Below are positions 10,630 through 19,441 of a DNA stretch of 64,000 nt, piece by piece. This stretch comes from Polyangiaceae bacterium (GTDB lineage Bacteria; Myxococcota_A; Polyangia; Polyangiales; Polyangiaceae): positions 1-64,000 of the forward strand of contig JAICUB010000010.1 of assembly GCA_025936045.1 (NCBI GenBank), read 5' to 3'. The translations under genes were made by a program, and so were the position numbers. How positions within the stretch are numbered: position 1 is the stretch's first letter; each line of letters opens with the position of its first letter. The notes beneath the pieces were generated by a model. It did not search any database and was not told the DNA's origin. It saw only the letters and a list, made by a program, of their open reading frames with translations.

Positions 10630-12470
10630 ACCCCGCCGCGTCTCACCTCGTCCGCCGCGTGCTCGGTTGGTTTTTGACCTTCACGCTGCTCGTCGCGCTC
10701 GTGGTCGCGCTGCTGGCGCCGCGGCTCTTGCTGCTGAGCGGGGAGACCGCCGTCGAAGGCGCGGCCGCGCTCGGGTCCGGCATCCTCGCGGGCGGTGCCC
10801 TCGCGGCGCTCGTGCGCGGGATCCGGCTGTTTCGCTACCGCTTTCTCTTGCGCGCGCTGGCCGTGGGCTCGCGCGCTGTCGAGGCCCATCAGCTCTACGA
10901 GCTCGGCTCCGAGCCGCGGCGATCGATCGTGGGCTGGCTCGTGCCGTCCGGACTCGGCGCCGCCGTGGCGACCCTTCCGTTCGCACCCCGCACGCTCGAT
11001 CCGAACACCTCCGTCACGCTGTGCTTGCTCGGTCTCACCATCCTCACCGCGGCGTCGCTGCCGCTCTTCGTGGTTCTACGGACCACGTTCGCGCGCGCCT
11101 TGATGTTGGCGCCGCCCGAGGTAATGCGTGAGGTCGTCGAGGACGCCGATCGGCTCGGGCACATCGCGGGACGCGTCGCCCGGCGCATGGTGCTCGCGGT
11201 CACGTTGCCGGTCCTGTGTCTCGCCGTCGGCGCGTCGCTGATCGTGGTCGGACATTTGCGTCGCGCGGACGAGCGCAGCCGCGAAGAAACGGCGCGCACG
11301 CTCGCGCGGGCGACGCTCGAGCCCGGCCCCGGTCCGCTGCCGTGGGCGGGCATCCCGGACGCGTTGCTGCAGGCGCGCGCGCTCGGCTTTTACGCCTACT
11401 CGCAGAAGGACAGCGAGGATTATCGGGTCGAGCGCGGCCGCGCGGGGCGCTTGACCGTCACGATGCCGCTCGATCGCGGTAGCGCGAGCGTCGAGTTCAC
11501 GGCCTCGACCGCGACGGTCGTGAGCCCGTGGGTGCTGCTCGTCGCGCTCGTCGCCACGGCCGTCGCCGCCCTGCTCGGCATGCTGATCGGGCGCGCGCTC
11601 AGCGAGGATCTTTCGAGCGCGACGCGCGACGTGCGCGAGCTCGGCACCGAAGCCGTGATGGAAGGCGGACGGCGCGTGGTGCGTTCGGCGCGCTTTCACG
11701 TCGTCGCGCAGCTCGGTTCGGCAATCGCTCGCCTGGCCGGCCGCTTCCGCGTCTTCGCGCGCGCGCAGGAGCGCAGCATCGACGCACGCAACGCCGCGGC
11801 GCGCACGCGCGGTCTCTTCTTCGCGAGCGTGAGCCACGATTTGAAGAGCCCGCTCAACGCGATTTTGGGCTTCACCGAGCTCGTGCGTCGCGCTCAGTTC
11901 ATCACGCTCGGACAAGCCGAGAGCCTCTTCGTCATCGAACGGCGCGGGCGTGAGCTGCTCGCCCTGATCGAAACCATCCTCGACGCCGCACGCGTCGAGG
12001 CCGGTCAGCTCACGCTCGTGCTCGATTCGGTGAATGCGGATTCCGTGATCGAGCAAGCCGTGCAGAAGGGCCGCGACCTGATCGACGGCCGCGAGGTGCA
12101 GGTCGTGCTGGAGATCGCGCCCAATCTCCCCAAATTCCGCGTCGATCGCGTGCGGCTTTCGCGCGCTCTCGCGACCTTCGTCGCGTACGCGATGCGTGAG
12201 GCCACGACGCCTGCGTTGCGCATCGCCGCCGGCCTCGAATCGCCGAGAGCGATCCGCATCGAGATCGAGGTTCCGAGCGAGCGCTTCCGCGAGACCGACC
12301 TTTCGGGGCTTCTGAAGCCGCCCGACGCGCCCGGGGCCGCGGAGCACCGCGGTTTGGCGCTGGCCCTGCGTCTCGGGCGGTCAATCGTCGAGCTTCACGG
12401 CGGCACGGTCGCGCCCGTGCGCCGCGCCGGCGTGGGAGCCTTCGCCGTCGTGCTGCCCATCGCGGCCTGA
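10626..12470 (+). CDS. Histidine kinase-like membrane protein with degenerate ATPase domain
   Basis: A 614-aa protein starting at GTG overlapping the stop of the preceding kinase (GTGA). Several hydrophobic segments (about 11-32, 45-65, 103-120, 130-152, 187-210, 298-322) make a more elaborate membrane part than its neighbour. The HisKA helix is well kept: F-F-A-S-V-S-H-D-L-K-S-P-L-N with His404. The C-terminal ATPase fold is worn: the N-box position reads A-T-F-V-A-Y-A-M-R-E-A without the usual Asn, there is no D-x-G-x-G box, and the G2 box reads H-R-G-L-A-L-A-L. It can probably be phosphorylated on His404 but may not bind ATP itself, which would suit a heterodimer with the upstream kinase. 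This is inference from motifs. Confidence 0.85.
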   Translation: MNPAASHLVRRVLGWFLTFTLLVALVVALLAPRLLLLSGETAVEGAAALGSGILAGGALAALVRGIRLFRYRFLLRALAVGSRAVEAHQLYELGSEPRRSIVGWLVPSGLGAAVATLPFAPRTLDPNTSVTLCLLGLTILTAASLPLFVVLRTTFARALMLAPPEVMREVVEDADRLGHIAGRVARRMVLAVTLPVLCLAVGASLIVVGHLRRADERSREETARTLARATLEPGPGPLPWAGIPDALLQARALGFYAYSQKDSEDYRVERGRAGRLTVTMPLDRGSASVEFTASTATVVSPWVLLVALVATAVAALLGMLIGRALSEDLSSATRDVRELGTEAVMEGGRRVVRSARFHVVAQLGSAIARLAGRFRVFARAQERSIDARNAAARTRGLFFASVSHDLKSPLNAILGFTELVRRAQFITLGQAESLFVIERRGRELLALIETILDAARVEAGQLTLVLDSVNADSVIEQAVQKGRDLIDGREVQVVLEIAPNLPKFRVDRVRLSRALATFVAYAMREATTPALRIAAGLESPRAIRIEIEVPSERFRETDLSGLLKPPDAPGAAEHRGLALALRLGRSIVELHGGTVAPVRRAGVGAFAVVLPIAA

Positions 12471-12537
12471 CCGTCCGCTTTAAGGGGTCGTCGCGAGGCC
12501 GTTGAGCGTGGGCTGCCCCTTTCCAAGGCCGTCGAAG

Positions 12538-12543
12538 TAATAT
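12538..12543 (+). promoter_or_regulatory. Candidate -10 hexamer for leaderless ruvB
   Basis: TAATAT ends six bases before the ruvB ATG (12550), so transcription would be expected to begin at or next to the A of the start codon. No Shine-Dalgarno sequence is present. The same spacing occurs at five other genes in this window. Confidence 0.5.
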
Positions 12544-12549
12544 CCGCCC

Positions 12550-13620
12550 ATGCCGAAGCGCAAGGCTGCCCCCGAGCAAAGCGAGCGGTCCGCCGCGCGT
12601 GAAGAGGTGCTGCTCGAAACCGGCGCGAAGAACGACGACGAGCGGTTCGACCGGGTTTTTCGCCCCGGCACGCTCGACGAGTTCGTCGGCCAGGAGCAGC
12701 ACAAGCAGAACCTGCGCGTCTTCGTCGAGGCGGCGCGGCGGCGCGGTGAGCCGCTGGATCACGTCCTGCTCTGCGGCCCCCCCGGGCTCGGCAAGACGAC
12801 GCTCGCCCACATCCTCGCGAAGGAGATGGGGACGCACATCAGCATCACGAGCGGCCCGGCGGTCGAGCACAAGGGCGTGCTCACCGGCATGTTGACGCGG
12901 CTCGAGCGCGCCGACGTGCTCTTCATCGACGAGATTCACCGGCTCTCCGCTCCGGTGGAGGAAGCGCTGTATCCCGCGGTCGAGGACTTTCGCATCGACG
13001 TGATGATGGGCGACGGGGCGTACGCGGAGAGCCTCACGCTCGACGTGAAGCCGTTCACGCTCGTGGGCGCGACCACGCGCACGGGCCTCCTCACGAAGCC
13101 GCTGCAAGAGCGCTTCGGGGTCACTTTGCGGCTCGATTTTTACCCGCCCGCGGACCTGGAACGCATCATCCTCCGGAGCGCGAAGCTGCTCGGCGTGCCG
13201 TGCGACGTCGACGGCGCACGCTCGCTCGCCTCTCGCTCGCGAGGCACGCCGCGTGTCGCGAATCGACTGCTCCGCCGCACGCGCGACTTCGCGGAGGTCG
13301 AGGGTGAGGGACGCATCACGCAAGCGATCGTCGAGCTCTGCTGCGATCGCGTCGGCGTCGATACGGCGGGCCTCGACGAGATGGATCGGCGGTTGCTCGG
13401 TGTCGTGATCGACCACTACGACGGCGGTCCGGTCGGTGTGGAGACGATCGCGGCCGCGCTCGCGGAGCCGCGCGATACGGTGGAAGACGTTTACGAGCCG
13501 TATCTCCTGCAGCAGGGCTTTCTCGGCCGCACGCCGCGCGGCCGCGTCGCGACGCGGAAGGCGTTCGAGCACCTCGGGAAAGAGATGCGCCCTGCGGCGC
13601 AGCAAGGTAAGCTCTTTTGA
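12550..13620 (+). CDS. ruvB: Holliday junction branch migration ATPase RuvB
   Basis: Motor of the RuvAB complex that moves Holliday junctions during recombination and repair. It is 356 aa with an N-terminal extension of about 25 residues rich in charged residues. Walker A G-P-P-G-L-G-K-T lies at 76-83, Walker B F-I-D-E-I-H at about 125-130, sensor 1 G-A-T-T-R-T-G-L-L-T, the arginine-finger segment P-L-Q-E-R-F-G, and the C-terminal winged helix with V-Y-E-P-Y-L-L-Q-Q-G-F-L-x-R-T-P-R-G-R. All expected elements are present. Neither ruvA nor ruvC is adjacent, so the usual ruv operon is broken up here. An esterase gene follows after 24 bp. Confidence 0.97.
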   Translation: MPKRKAAPEQSERSAAREEVLLETGAKNDDERFDRVFRPGTLDEFVGQEQHKQNLRVFVEAARRRGEPLDHVLLCGPPGLGKTTLAHILAKEMGTHISITSGPAVEHKGVLTGMLTRLERADVLFIDEIHRLSAPVEEALYPAVEDFRIDVMMGDGAYAESLTLDVKPFTLVGATTRTGLLTKPLQERFGVTLRLDFYPPADLERIILRSAKLLGVPCDVDGARSLASRSRGTPRVANRLLRRTRDFAEVEGEGRITQAIVELCCDRVGVDTAGLDEMDRRLLGVVIDHYDGGPVGVETIAAALAEPRDTVEDVYEPYLLQQGFLGRTPRGRVATRKAFEHLGKEMRPAAQQGKLF

Positions 13621-13644
13621 GCCTATTTTCGGTCCGGACGCCCC

Positions 13645-14457
13645 ATGACGACTTCCGCTGAAATCCCCGCGCGCTCGAGCAAGCCGGCCAGCGAAGCCTG
13701 GTCCGCCCCCGGCTCCGGCGAGCGGGGGCGCACCGGGATCCTGCTCGTTCACGGCTTCACCGGCAGCCCCGTCTCGCTCCGGCCGCTCGGCGAGCTCTTG
13801 GCGGCGCGCGGCTTCGCCATCGAGCTGCCGCGGCTGCCGGGTCACGGCACGACCTGGCGCGACATGTTGCCCACGCGCTACGACGATTGGCGCGCTCACG
13901 TGGAAGCGCGTGCGCGCTCCTTCGCCGAGCGGGTCTCGCGCGTCGTCCTGGTCGGGCTTTCGATGGGCGGCACGCTGTCGCTCGACGTCGCGAGCGGCTC
14001 GGGCGCCAGGATCGCGGGCGTCGTCAGCATCAACGCGCAGGTCCTCGATCGCACCGGCATCGTCGTGAAGCTCGGGCCCTACCTCGAGAAGATCCTGCCC
14101 GTCGTGCCGGCCGCGATGGCCGGCCTCACGGCAAACGACATCGCCAAGCCCGACGTCGGGGAGCACGCCTACGGCTGGGTGCCCTCGGCGGCCGGCAATT
14201 CGCTGCTCCGCGCGCTGCCGCGCGTCCGCTCGCAGCTCGCGCACATGCCGTGCCCCGTCGTGGTCATGTATTCACGCAACGACCACAGCGTTTCACCCGA
14301 GAACTCGAAGGCGCTCCTGCGTCTGATCCAGGGCGCGGAGCTGTCCGAGGTCGTCCTCGAGCGCTCGTACCACGTGGCGACGCTCGACTACGATCTGCCG
14401 CTCATCGAGGAGCGCGTGGCAGCGTTCGCCGACGGGCTCGCCACGCAGCCGTCGTGA
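13645..14457 (+). CDS. Alpha/beta hydrolase, carboxylesterase / monoacylglycerol lipase-like
   Basis: A 270-aa serine hydrolase of the Est30/monoglyceride-lipase type that cleaves short- or medium-chain acyl esters. The oxyanion-hole motif is H-G-F-T-G-S-P (36-42), the nucleophile elbow is G-L-S-M-G-G (Ser106), and the other triad members are probably Asp213 in Y-S-R-N-D-H and His243 in S-Y-H-V-A-T-L-D-Y-D. R-L-P-G-H-G-T near 63-69 is typical of the family. There is no signal peptide, so it should be cytoplasmic. It lies 24 bp after ruvB and 28 bp before the next gene. The natural substrate cannot be told from sequence. Confidence 0.9.
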   Translation: MTTSAEIPARSSKPASEAWSAPGSGERGRTGILLVHGFTGSPVSLRPLGELLAARGFAIELPRLPGHGTTWRDMLPTRYDDWRAHVEARARSFAERVSRVVLVGLSMGGTLSLDVASGSGARIAGVVSINAQVLDRTGIVVKLGPYLEKILPVVPAAMAGLTANDIAKPDVGEHAYGWVPSAAGNSLLRALPRVRSQLAHMPCPVVVMYSRNDHSVSPENSKALLRLIQGAELSEVVLERSYHVATLDYDLPLIEERVAAFADGLATQPS

Positions 14458-14485
14458 TCCTTCCTTCCGAGCTCACCCACGTCCA

Positions 14486-16225
14486 ATGAAGGTTCGAGCC
14501 GTCGCCGTCGCGTCCGAGCGCAGCAACGCCATCGGCACGGTCGAGCTCGAATGCACGCCGCACGGCTTAATGCTCGTGCACCTCGGCGTCGGCTCCTTCA
14601 GCGAGGACTACGCGCCCGGCGCGCTCACGACCGGGACGCGGGTGCTCGTGCCGTGGGCCGCTATCGAGCGCGCGGAAATCGAGGGCGATCGGCTATTTTT
14701 GGCATTCGAGCCGGCGCTCAGCCCGCACCACCGGCTCATGCTCGCGAATTTCTCCACGGGCACGAGCGTCGACCCGCGCACGTTGCGCCGCAAGCGCTCG
14801 ATCGCGCGACTCGCGGCGGGGCTCGGGGCGCTCGTCGTCGCGCTCGCGGGCGCCGAGGCCGCCGCGCGCTTGCTCGGGACGGGCCCGGCGATCGCCACGG
14901 GCGTGGCGCTCGGCGGGGCGCTCGCCGTGCTGCTCGTCGGACTCTTCGCCGATCGGCTGCTCGCGCAAGGCGGCTTGCCGCAAGAGGGCGTGCGCGAGGC
15001 GTTCGAGCGCGAGATGGACGTGTATTTGCCGGCGCTCGAGCGTTCGGAAACGCCGGCTGCGCCGAAGAAGCTCCGCGCGCTCACGTTGGCCGAGCTGCAG
15101 GGACTCCTCCCTCGCACCACGTTCGCGATCGTGGTGACGCTCACCGCGAGCGGCCTCGCTTTCGTCCTCGTCGCGCACTGGGCGCTCAGCGGGCAGCCGG
15201 AGCGCCGCTCGGGCTACGGCGAGCCGCGCCGTCACGTCGCGCCGGTCGATGAAGACGCACCCGAGGCTCCCGCGCCGAAGCCGGCCGCAAAGCGCCCGCC
15301 GCCGCCGCCGAAGCCCGCGCCCGCCGCGCTGCCGGCGGCCGGCACGCTCGCGCTCGGCGACCCCTGTCGTTGCGAGCGCGCGGACTCGCTGCTCTGGGCC
15401 GATCCGCCCCCGCGCCTGAGCATCCTTTTGCTCAAGCAGCGCGTGCGCCCGGGGCGCGGCGCGATCGAGCACGAAAGCGTGCGCAAGCGCTACACGGACG
15501 TCGATGTCGCCGTCGTGAACAACGGCGCGGGCGAGCTCGATCAGATCACGTTGCAGGTGCTCTTCTTCAAGCGCGACGCCGGCACCGGACGGCGCTCGCA
15601 GGTCGACAATCGGCCGCTTTTTTACGAGGGACCGCTGCTCGGCGGGCAGGCCATCAAGTGGAGCACCGACGCAGAGGGCACCGAGGTCGAGATCCAGGGT
15701 CCCGCGCTCGGGAGCCTCGGTGCGGAGGGGGAGTCGGCCGCGCCGTCCGATCGCTTCGCGGAGCTGCTCGTGGCGCGCCATCGCCCCGTGCGCTTGCACG
15801 CCGCGATGATGCTCGCGTACCTCGGGGATCCGCGCGCACGCGAGGGGCTGCTCAAGTTGCGCGAAGCCCTGCGTGAGGACGAGGCGCCCTACCTCGATCG
15901 TTTGCTCCAGGCGACATCCGAGCTGCGCGTGTGCCGTCTCGACGTGAAGCAGGACCAAAGCGGCGCGAACGTGAACGGTTGCCTCTTCAACACGACTACC
16001 GAGGCGAAGAAGGAGCTCGGCGTGAAGCTCCGTGGGCTCGACGCACCCGTGCTCGCGAGCGATCCGGTCGGTAACCCGCCGAACCTCGTCGTCGAGCAGG
16101 TGCTCGGCGTGCCGGGCGAGATCGCCCCCCAATCCGGCGTCGTTTTCACGGGCCGGCTGCCGCGCCTCGACGCCGTCCCCGCCGCGTGGGAAGCGATCGC
16201 GGACCGGCAGGAGCTACTGCGCTAG
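14486..16225 (+). CDS. Membrane protein of unknown function
   Basis: I do not recognise a family. The 579-residue product has a soluble N-terminal part (about 1-105), two hydrophobic stretches at about 108-130 and 135-157, a third at about 210-232, and then a Pro/Ala/Lys-rich linker (about 255-290, including P-P-P-P-P). The remaining 290 residues look soluble and extracytoplasmic. This last part has four Cys (C-R-C near 300, and single Cys near 475 and 495) and a helical segment L-H-A-A-M-M-L-A-Y-L-G-D-P-R-A resembling a HEAT-type repeat. It ends 4 bp before the convergent pilT-like gene. Codon use resembles the neighbours, so the gene is probably real. Confidence 0.7.
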   Translation: MKVRAVAVASERSNAIGTVELECTPHGLMLVHLGVGSFSEDYAPGALTTGTRVLVPWAAIERAEIEGDRLFLAFEPALSPHHRLMLANFSTGTSVDPRTLRRKRSIARLAAGLGALVVALAGAEAAARLLGTGPAIATGVALGGALAVLLVGLFADRLLAQGGLPQEGVREAFEREMDVYLPALERSETPAAPKKLRALTLAELQGLLPRTTFAIVVTLTASGLAFVLVAHWALSGQPERRSGYGEPRRHVAPVDEDAPEAPAPKPAAKRPPPPPKPAPAALPAAGTLALGDPCRCERADSLLWADPPPRLSILLLKQRVRPGRGAIEHESVRKRYTDVDVAVVNNGAGELDQITLQVLFFKRDAGTGRRSQVDNRPLFYEGPLLGGQAIKWSTDAEGTEVEIQGPALGSLGAEGESAAPSDRFAELLVARHRPVRLHAAMMLAYLGDPRAREGLLKLREALREDEAPYLDRLLQATSELRVCRLDVKQDQSGANVNGCLFNTTTEAKKELGVKLRGLDAPVLASDPVGNPPNLVVEQVLGVPGEIAPQSGVVFTGRLPRLDAVPAAWEAIADRQELLR

Positions 16226-16229
16226 GAGT

Positions 16230-17780
16230 TCAGCCGAGGTTCGGGACGGCGAGGTTGTTCTGCTGGAGCAGCGTCGTGAGCGTCGTCCGATCGTAGCTCT
16301 TCGAGAGCGCTTCTTCGGCGCTGATGGTTCCGTCTTTGGCGTGCTTGAGCAGCGCGTCGTTCATCAGCTGCATGCCGAGCTTGCGCCCCGTCTGCATGAT
16401 CGACGGGATCTGGAAGATCTTCGACTCGCGGATCAGATTGGCGATCGCGGGGATCGCGAACATCACCTCGAGCGCGGCGACGCGGCCGCCGCCGACCTTC
16501 TTGCACAGCATCTGTGAGATCACGCCCTTCAAGCTGCTCGAGAGCATCACGCGGATTTGATTCTGCTGCTCGGGCGGATACTGGTCGATGATGCGATCGA
16601 TGGTGGAAGGCGCGGACGACGTGTGCAGCGTGCCGAAGACGAGGTGGCCCGTTTCCGCCGTTTCGATGGCGATCGAGACCGTCTCGAGATCGCGCATTTC
16701 ACCCAGCAAGACGATGTCCGGATCTTCGCGCAGCGCGGCGCGCAGCGCGCGTTTGAACGAGTCGGTGTGCTCGCCCACCTGACGCTGATTGATGAGGCAC
16801 TTCTTGTTCGGGTGCACGAACTCGATCGGATCTTCGATCGTGATGACGTGCGCGCTCCGATTGCGGTTGATGTAGTCGATGAGCGCGGCGAGCGTCGTGC
16901 TCTTGCCCGAGCCGGTGGGCCCCGTGACGAGCACGAGCCCTTTCGACAGATGACAGAGCGAGAGTAAATCCTTCGGCAGCCCCAGATCGTCGACGGTCAG
17001 GATCTTGGTCGGGATCACGCGAAACACGGCGCCGATGCCGCGGAGGTCCGTGAAGATGTTCACACGGAAGCGGGCGCGACCCGGCAGCTCGTACGCGAAG
17101 TCGGCGTCGTGAGTCCGCTCGAATTCCTCGCGATTGCGCTCGGGCACGATGGGCATCAGCATCCGCTGCATCGCTTCGAGGTCGAGCTCGCCCTCGCCCG
17201 CGATCGGCACCATCTCACCGTCGAGACGCAAGAGCGGCGGCGAGGTGGTCGAGACGTGCAGGTCCGACGCCTTCTTCTCGAGCATGAGGAGAAGCAGGCG
17301 ATCGATCGCGGCGGTCGGCCCCGCCGGCTCTTCGAAGCTTGCGCGCGGCGACGGGATGCTCACGGGCGTCGGCGGCATGGCCGCGCGCAGCTCGTCCGCG
17401 AGCGGGATGCTTCCGGAGACGGACGCGGCCGTCGGCGCACCCGCCTCTCCGACACCGCCGCCCGGCTGCGCGCGTTCGAGGCCGAACGTCACGTGCTGCG
17501 CGCCCGCCTTGACCTCGACGCGCGCTCGCACGGCGCCGCGCCCCTCGAGTTGAAAATCCCATTCAGCCATCCCGGTGCGCAGCATGCCGCGCGCCGACGG
17601 CGTGATGACCTTCGCGACGATTTGGTCGATCGTTTCGGCGCTCCAGGTATCTCCGCGTACCTCGCTGTCACCCTGCGGCAGCGAAACGATGGTGCGCCGC
17701 CCGGGCGCGAGCCGTACCTCCCGGGCCCCGACCTGCAGCGCTCGTTTCAAGAGATCCGTGAGATCCAACGGTCCCGGCAT
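16230..17780 (-). CDS. PilT-like type IV pilus retraction ATPase with extra N-terminal domain
   Basis: A hexameric secretion-type ATPase that powers pilus retraction or a related twitching/secretion step. The PilT core begins near residue 158 (A-I-D-R-L-L-L-L-M-L-E-K-K-A-S-D-L-H). It has Walker A G-P-T-G-S-G-K-S (287-294), an Asp box with I-E-D-P-I-E, Walker B I-V-L-L-G-E-M-R-D (about 356-364) and the His box G-H-L-V-F-G-T-L-H-T (378-387). At 516 aa it is about 150 longer than usual PilT. The added N-terminal part (1-105) resembles the PAS-like domain that follows it: L-L-K-R-A-L-Q-V-G-A-R-E-V-R-L, then a long spacer and G-A-V-R-A-R-V. That suggests a degenerate duplication of this domain. 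No other pilus gene is close by. Confidence 0.9.
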   Translation of the reverse strand: MPGPLDLTDLLKRALQVGAREVRLAPGRRTIVSLPQGDSEVRGDTWSAETIDQIVAKVITPSARGMLRTGMAEWDFQLEGRGAVRARVEVKAGAQHVTFGLERAQPGGGVGEAGAPTAASVSGSIPLADELRAAMPPTPVSIPSPRASFEEPAGPTAAIDRLLLLMLEKKASDLHVSTTSPPLLRLDGEMVPIAGEGELDLEAMQRMLMPIVPERNREEFERTHDADFAYELPGRARFRVNIFTDLRGIGAVFRVIPTKILTVDDLGLPKDLLSLCHLSKGLVLVTGPTGSGKSTTLAALIDYINRNRSAHVITIEDPIEFVHPNKKCLINQRQVGEHTDSFKRALRAALREDPDIVLLGEMRDLETVSIAIETAETGHLVFGTLHTSSAPSTIDRIIDQYPPEQQNQIRVMLSSSLKGVISQMLCKKVGGGRVAALEVMFAIPAIANLIRESKIFQIPSIMQTGRKLGMQLMNDALLKHAKDGTISAEEALSKSYDRTTLTTLLQQNNLAVPNLG

Positions 17781-17853
17781 GGATCGAAGAAAACCAGGTC
17801 CCGCGGGCCGGACGCAAGGGCTAACGCGTCGGCGGGCGCCGCTCCGCGCGTGC

Positions 17854-19365
17854 TCACGGGTGCACGTACACCACCGTACCTCGCTCCTTATTGATGACGC
17901 CGTGCCAGCTTTGCGGAACCTCCGGGTCCGTCCACTCGAAGAGCCAGGCGGCGTCCGCGGGCGCGAGGTTCACGCAGCCGTGGCTCCGCACGTGGCCGAA
18001 CTCGTCGTGCCAGTAGGTGCCGTGGAGGGCATACCCCTTGTGGAAGTACTGCACGAAGGGCACGTCGTGGAGGTTGAACGAGTCGGCGCGATCCTCGTCG
18101 CCGTCCATCGTCGAGCTTACGTCCTTTTGATAGATCATGAACGTACCGCGCACGGTCGAGTTCGTCGTCTCGGGGTCCATCAGGCCGTCCCGACCGGTGC
18201 TGACGAGCGTCACGTACACCGGACGCTGTCCGAGGTAGGCGACGAGCGACTGCTCCTTGATCGACACGTCGACCCACTTCCGATCGCCCGTCGCGAAGCT
18301 CGGAAACGACGTGCGCGCCGGGATGACGCGCATGGCCGACTCGGGAACGAAGGACCCGTCGCGCGCTTCGAGGATGCCGCCCGCGCGCTTCTTGCCCGTG
18401 AGCGTGACGGCTTGCCGGTACGTGAGCGTCGCCGAAGGATACATATGGTGGTCGGCGTGCTCGGCGTAGCGTTGCGCGTAGCGCGGCATCGAGAAACCGA
18501 CGGGTAACCCCTCGTCCTCGCCGAGGGCGATGCCGTGGAACGAGCTCGGCACGACGGGCTTCGTGCGATCGAGCGCGATGATGTCGAGCTCCGTCGTGAG
18601 TCCGAAGCGGCGCCCTTCCCAGTCGAACGTCTGGGAGATCGCGAAGCCGCTGTCCACGCTCGCTTGCCCCGCGTGGTACGCGAAGCGGAGCGGCTGCTTC
18701 ACGCCGTGGGGCTTTTTGAGCTTGGCGCCCCCCGCGAGGAACGGCGGCGGTTCACCGCCGGCAAACAGGCTTTCGATGCCCAGGTTCTTGAGCTTTTCTT
18801 TGATGATCGCGCCGCGTCCGGCGACGTCGGTCTGCTCCGATTCGCGCATCTCCTTGGCGGTCGGCAGACGGAAATAGAGGAGCGGCGCCGGATCGGCCGA
18901 GAGCGCGTACGAATACGGCAGTCGATCGCCGCGGATCGCGCGCTTCGCCGACGCGATTGCGACCGGGTTCGTGAGCTCGAGCGTCGCGCCGAGGCCGAGG
19001 CAGACGAACCCGCGAGGGTTCACGCGGTACCAGCCGCCCTCGCAGCCGTCGTTGCGAATCGGCGGGCCGCGCACGTCCACCACGGCGCCCGCGCGCAAGT
19101 AGCCGTAGCGCGTGCGCTCTCGGCCCACGTCCGTGTAGATCCAGGTGCGCCACGCGATGCTCGCCGCGCGCTCGCCCGTCGGCGCAAACGGCAGATTGTC
19201 CTCGATCGAGCCGAGCGTCACCGCGTGCGGTGCGGTCACCCGCGGCTCCTCGACGCTCGCGCCCGCCGTGATGGTCACGCTGTGCGGCGTGAGCTCCGCA
19301 CCGGGCGGCTCCGCTCGTGCACAGCCCGCGAGGGCAAGGCACGAAATGAGGGCAAGGACGCGCAT
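17854..19365 (-). CDS. L,D-transpeptidase (YkuD) lipoprotein
   Basis: A cell-envelope enzyme expected to form 3-3 peptidoglycan crosslinks or attach proteins to the wall. It is 503 aa, with lipobox L-A-G-C (Cys15) after a short signal. A middle region (about 75-125) with G-W-Y-R-V and G-F-V-C-L-G resembles a bacterial SH3 wall-binding domain. The YkuD domain occupies about 335-500 and ends with the catalytic block S-H-G-C-V-N-L (Cys464); H-G-T-Y-W-H upstream supplies the His. A paralogue with the same order lies at 44741-46432. It is upstream of the pilT-like gene on the same strand, 73 bp away. The ATG at 19365 was chosen because it begins the lipoprotein signal. Confidence 0.92.
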   Translation of the reverse strand: MRVLALISCLALAGCARAEPPGAELTPHSVTITAGASVEEPRVTAPHAVTLGSIEDNLPFAPTGERAASIAWRTWIYTDVGRERTRYGYLRAGAVVDVRGPPIRNDGCEGGWYRVNPRGFVCLGLGATLELTNPVAIASAKRAIRGDRLPYSYALSADPAPLLYFRLPTAKEMRESEQTDVAGRGAIIKEKLKNLGIESLFAGGEPPPFLAGGAKLKKPHGVKQPLRFAYHAGQASVDSGFAISQTFDWEGRRFGLTTELDIIALDRTKPVVPSSFHGIALGEDEGLPVGFSMPRYAQRYAEHADHHMYPSATLTYRQAVTLTGKKRAGGILEARDGSFVPESAMRVIPARTSFPSFATGDRKWVDVSIKEQSLVAYLGQRPVYVTLVSTGRDGLMDPETTNSTVRGTFMIYQKDVSSTMDGDEDRADSFNLHDVPFVQYFHKGYALHGTYWHDEFGHVRSHGCVNLAPADAAWLFEWTDPEVPQSWHGVINKERGTVVYVHP

Positions 19366-19441
19366 CTTCGAGCGAGCGGCCGGCGCGTGAAGGGCTCGGC
19401 CAGGCGGTCCGCCCGAATACCATACTCATGAGCTTTGGGGC

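Noticed and set aside
12010-14244. 744-codon open frame on the minus strand
   Set aside because: Antisense to ruvB, the esterase and the second histidine kinase, all confidently coding on the plus strand.
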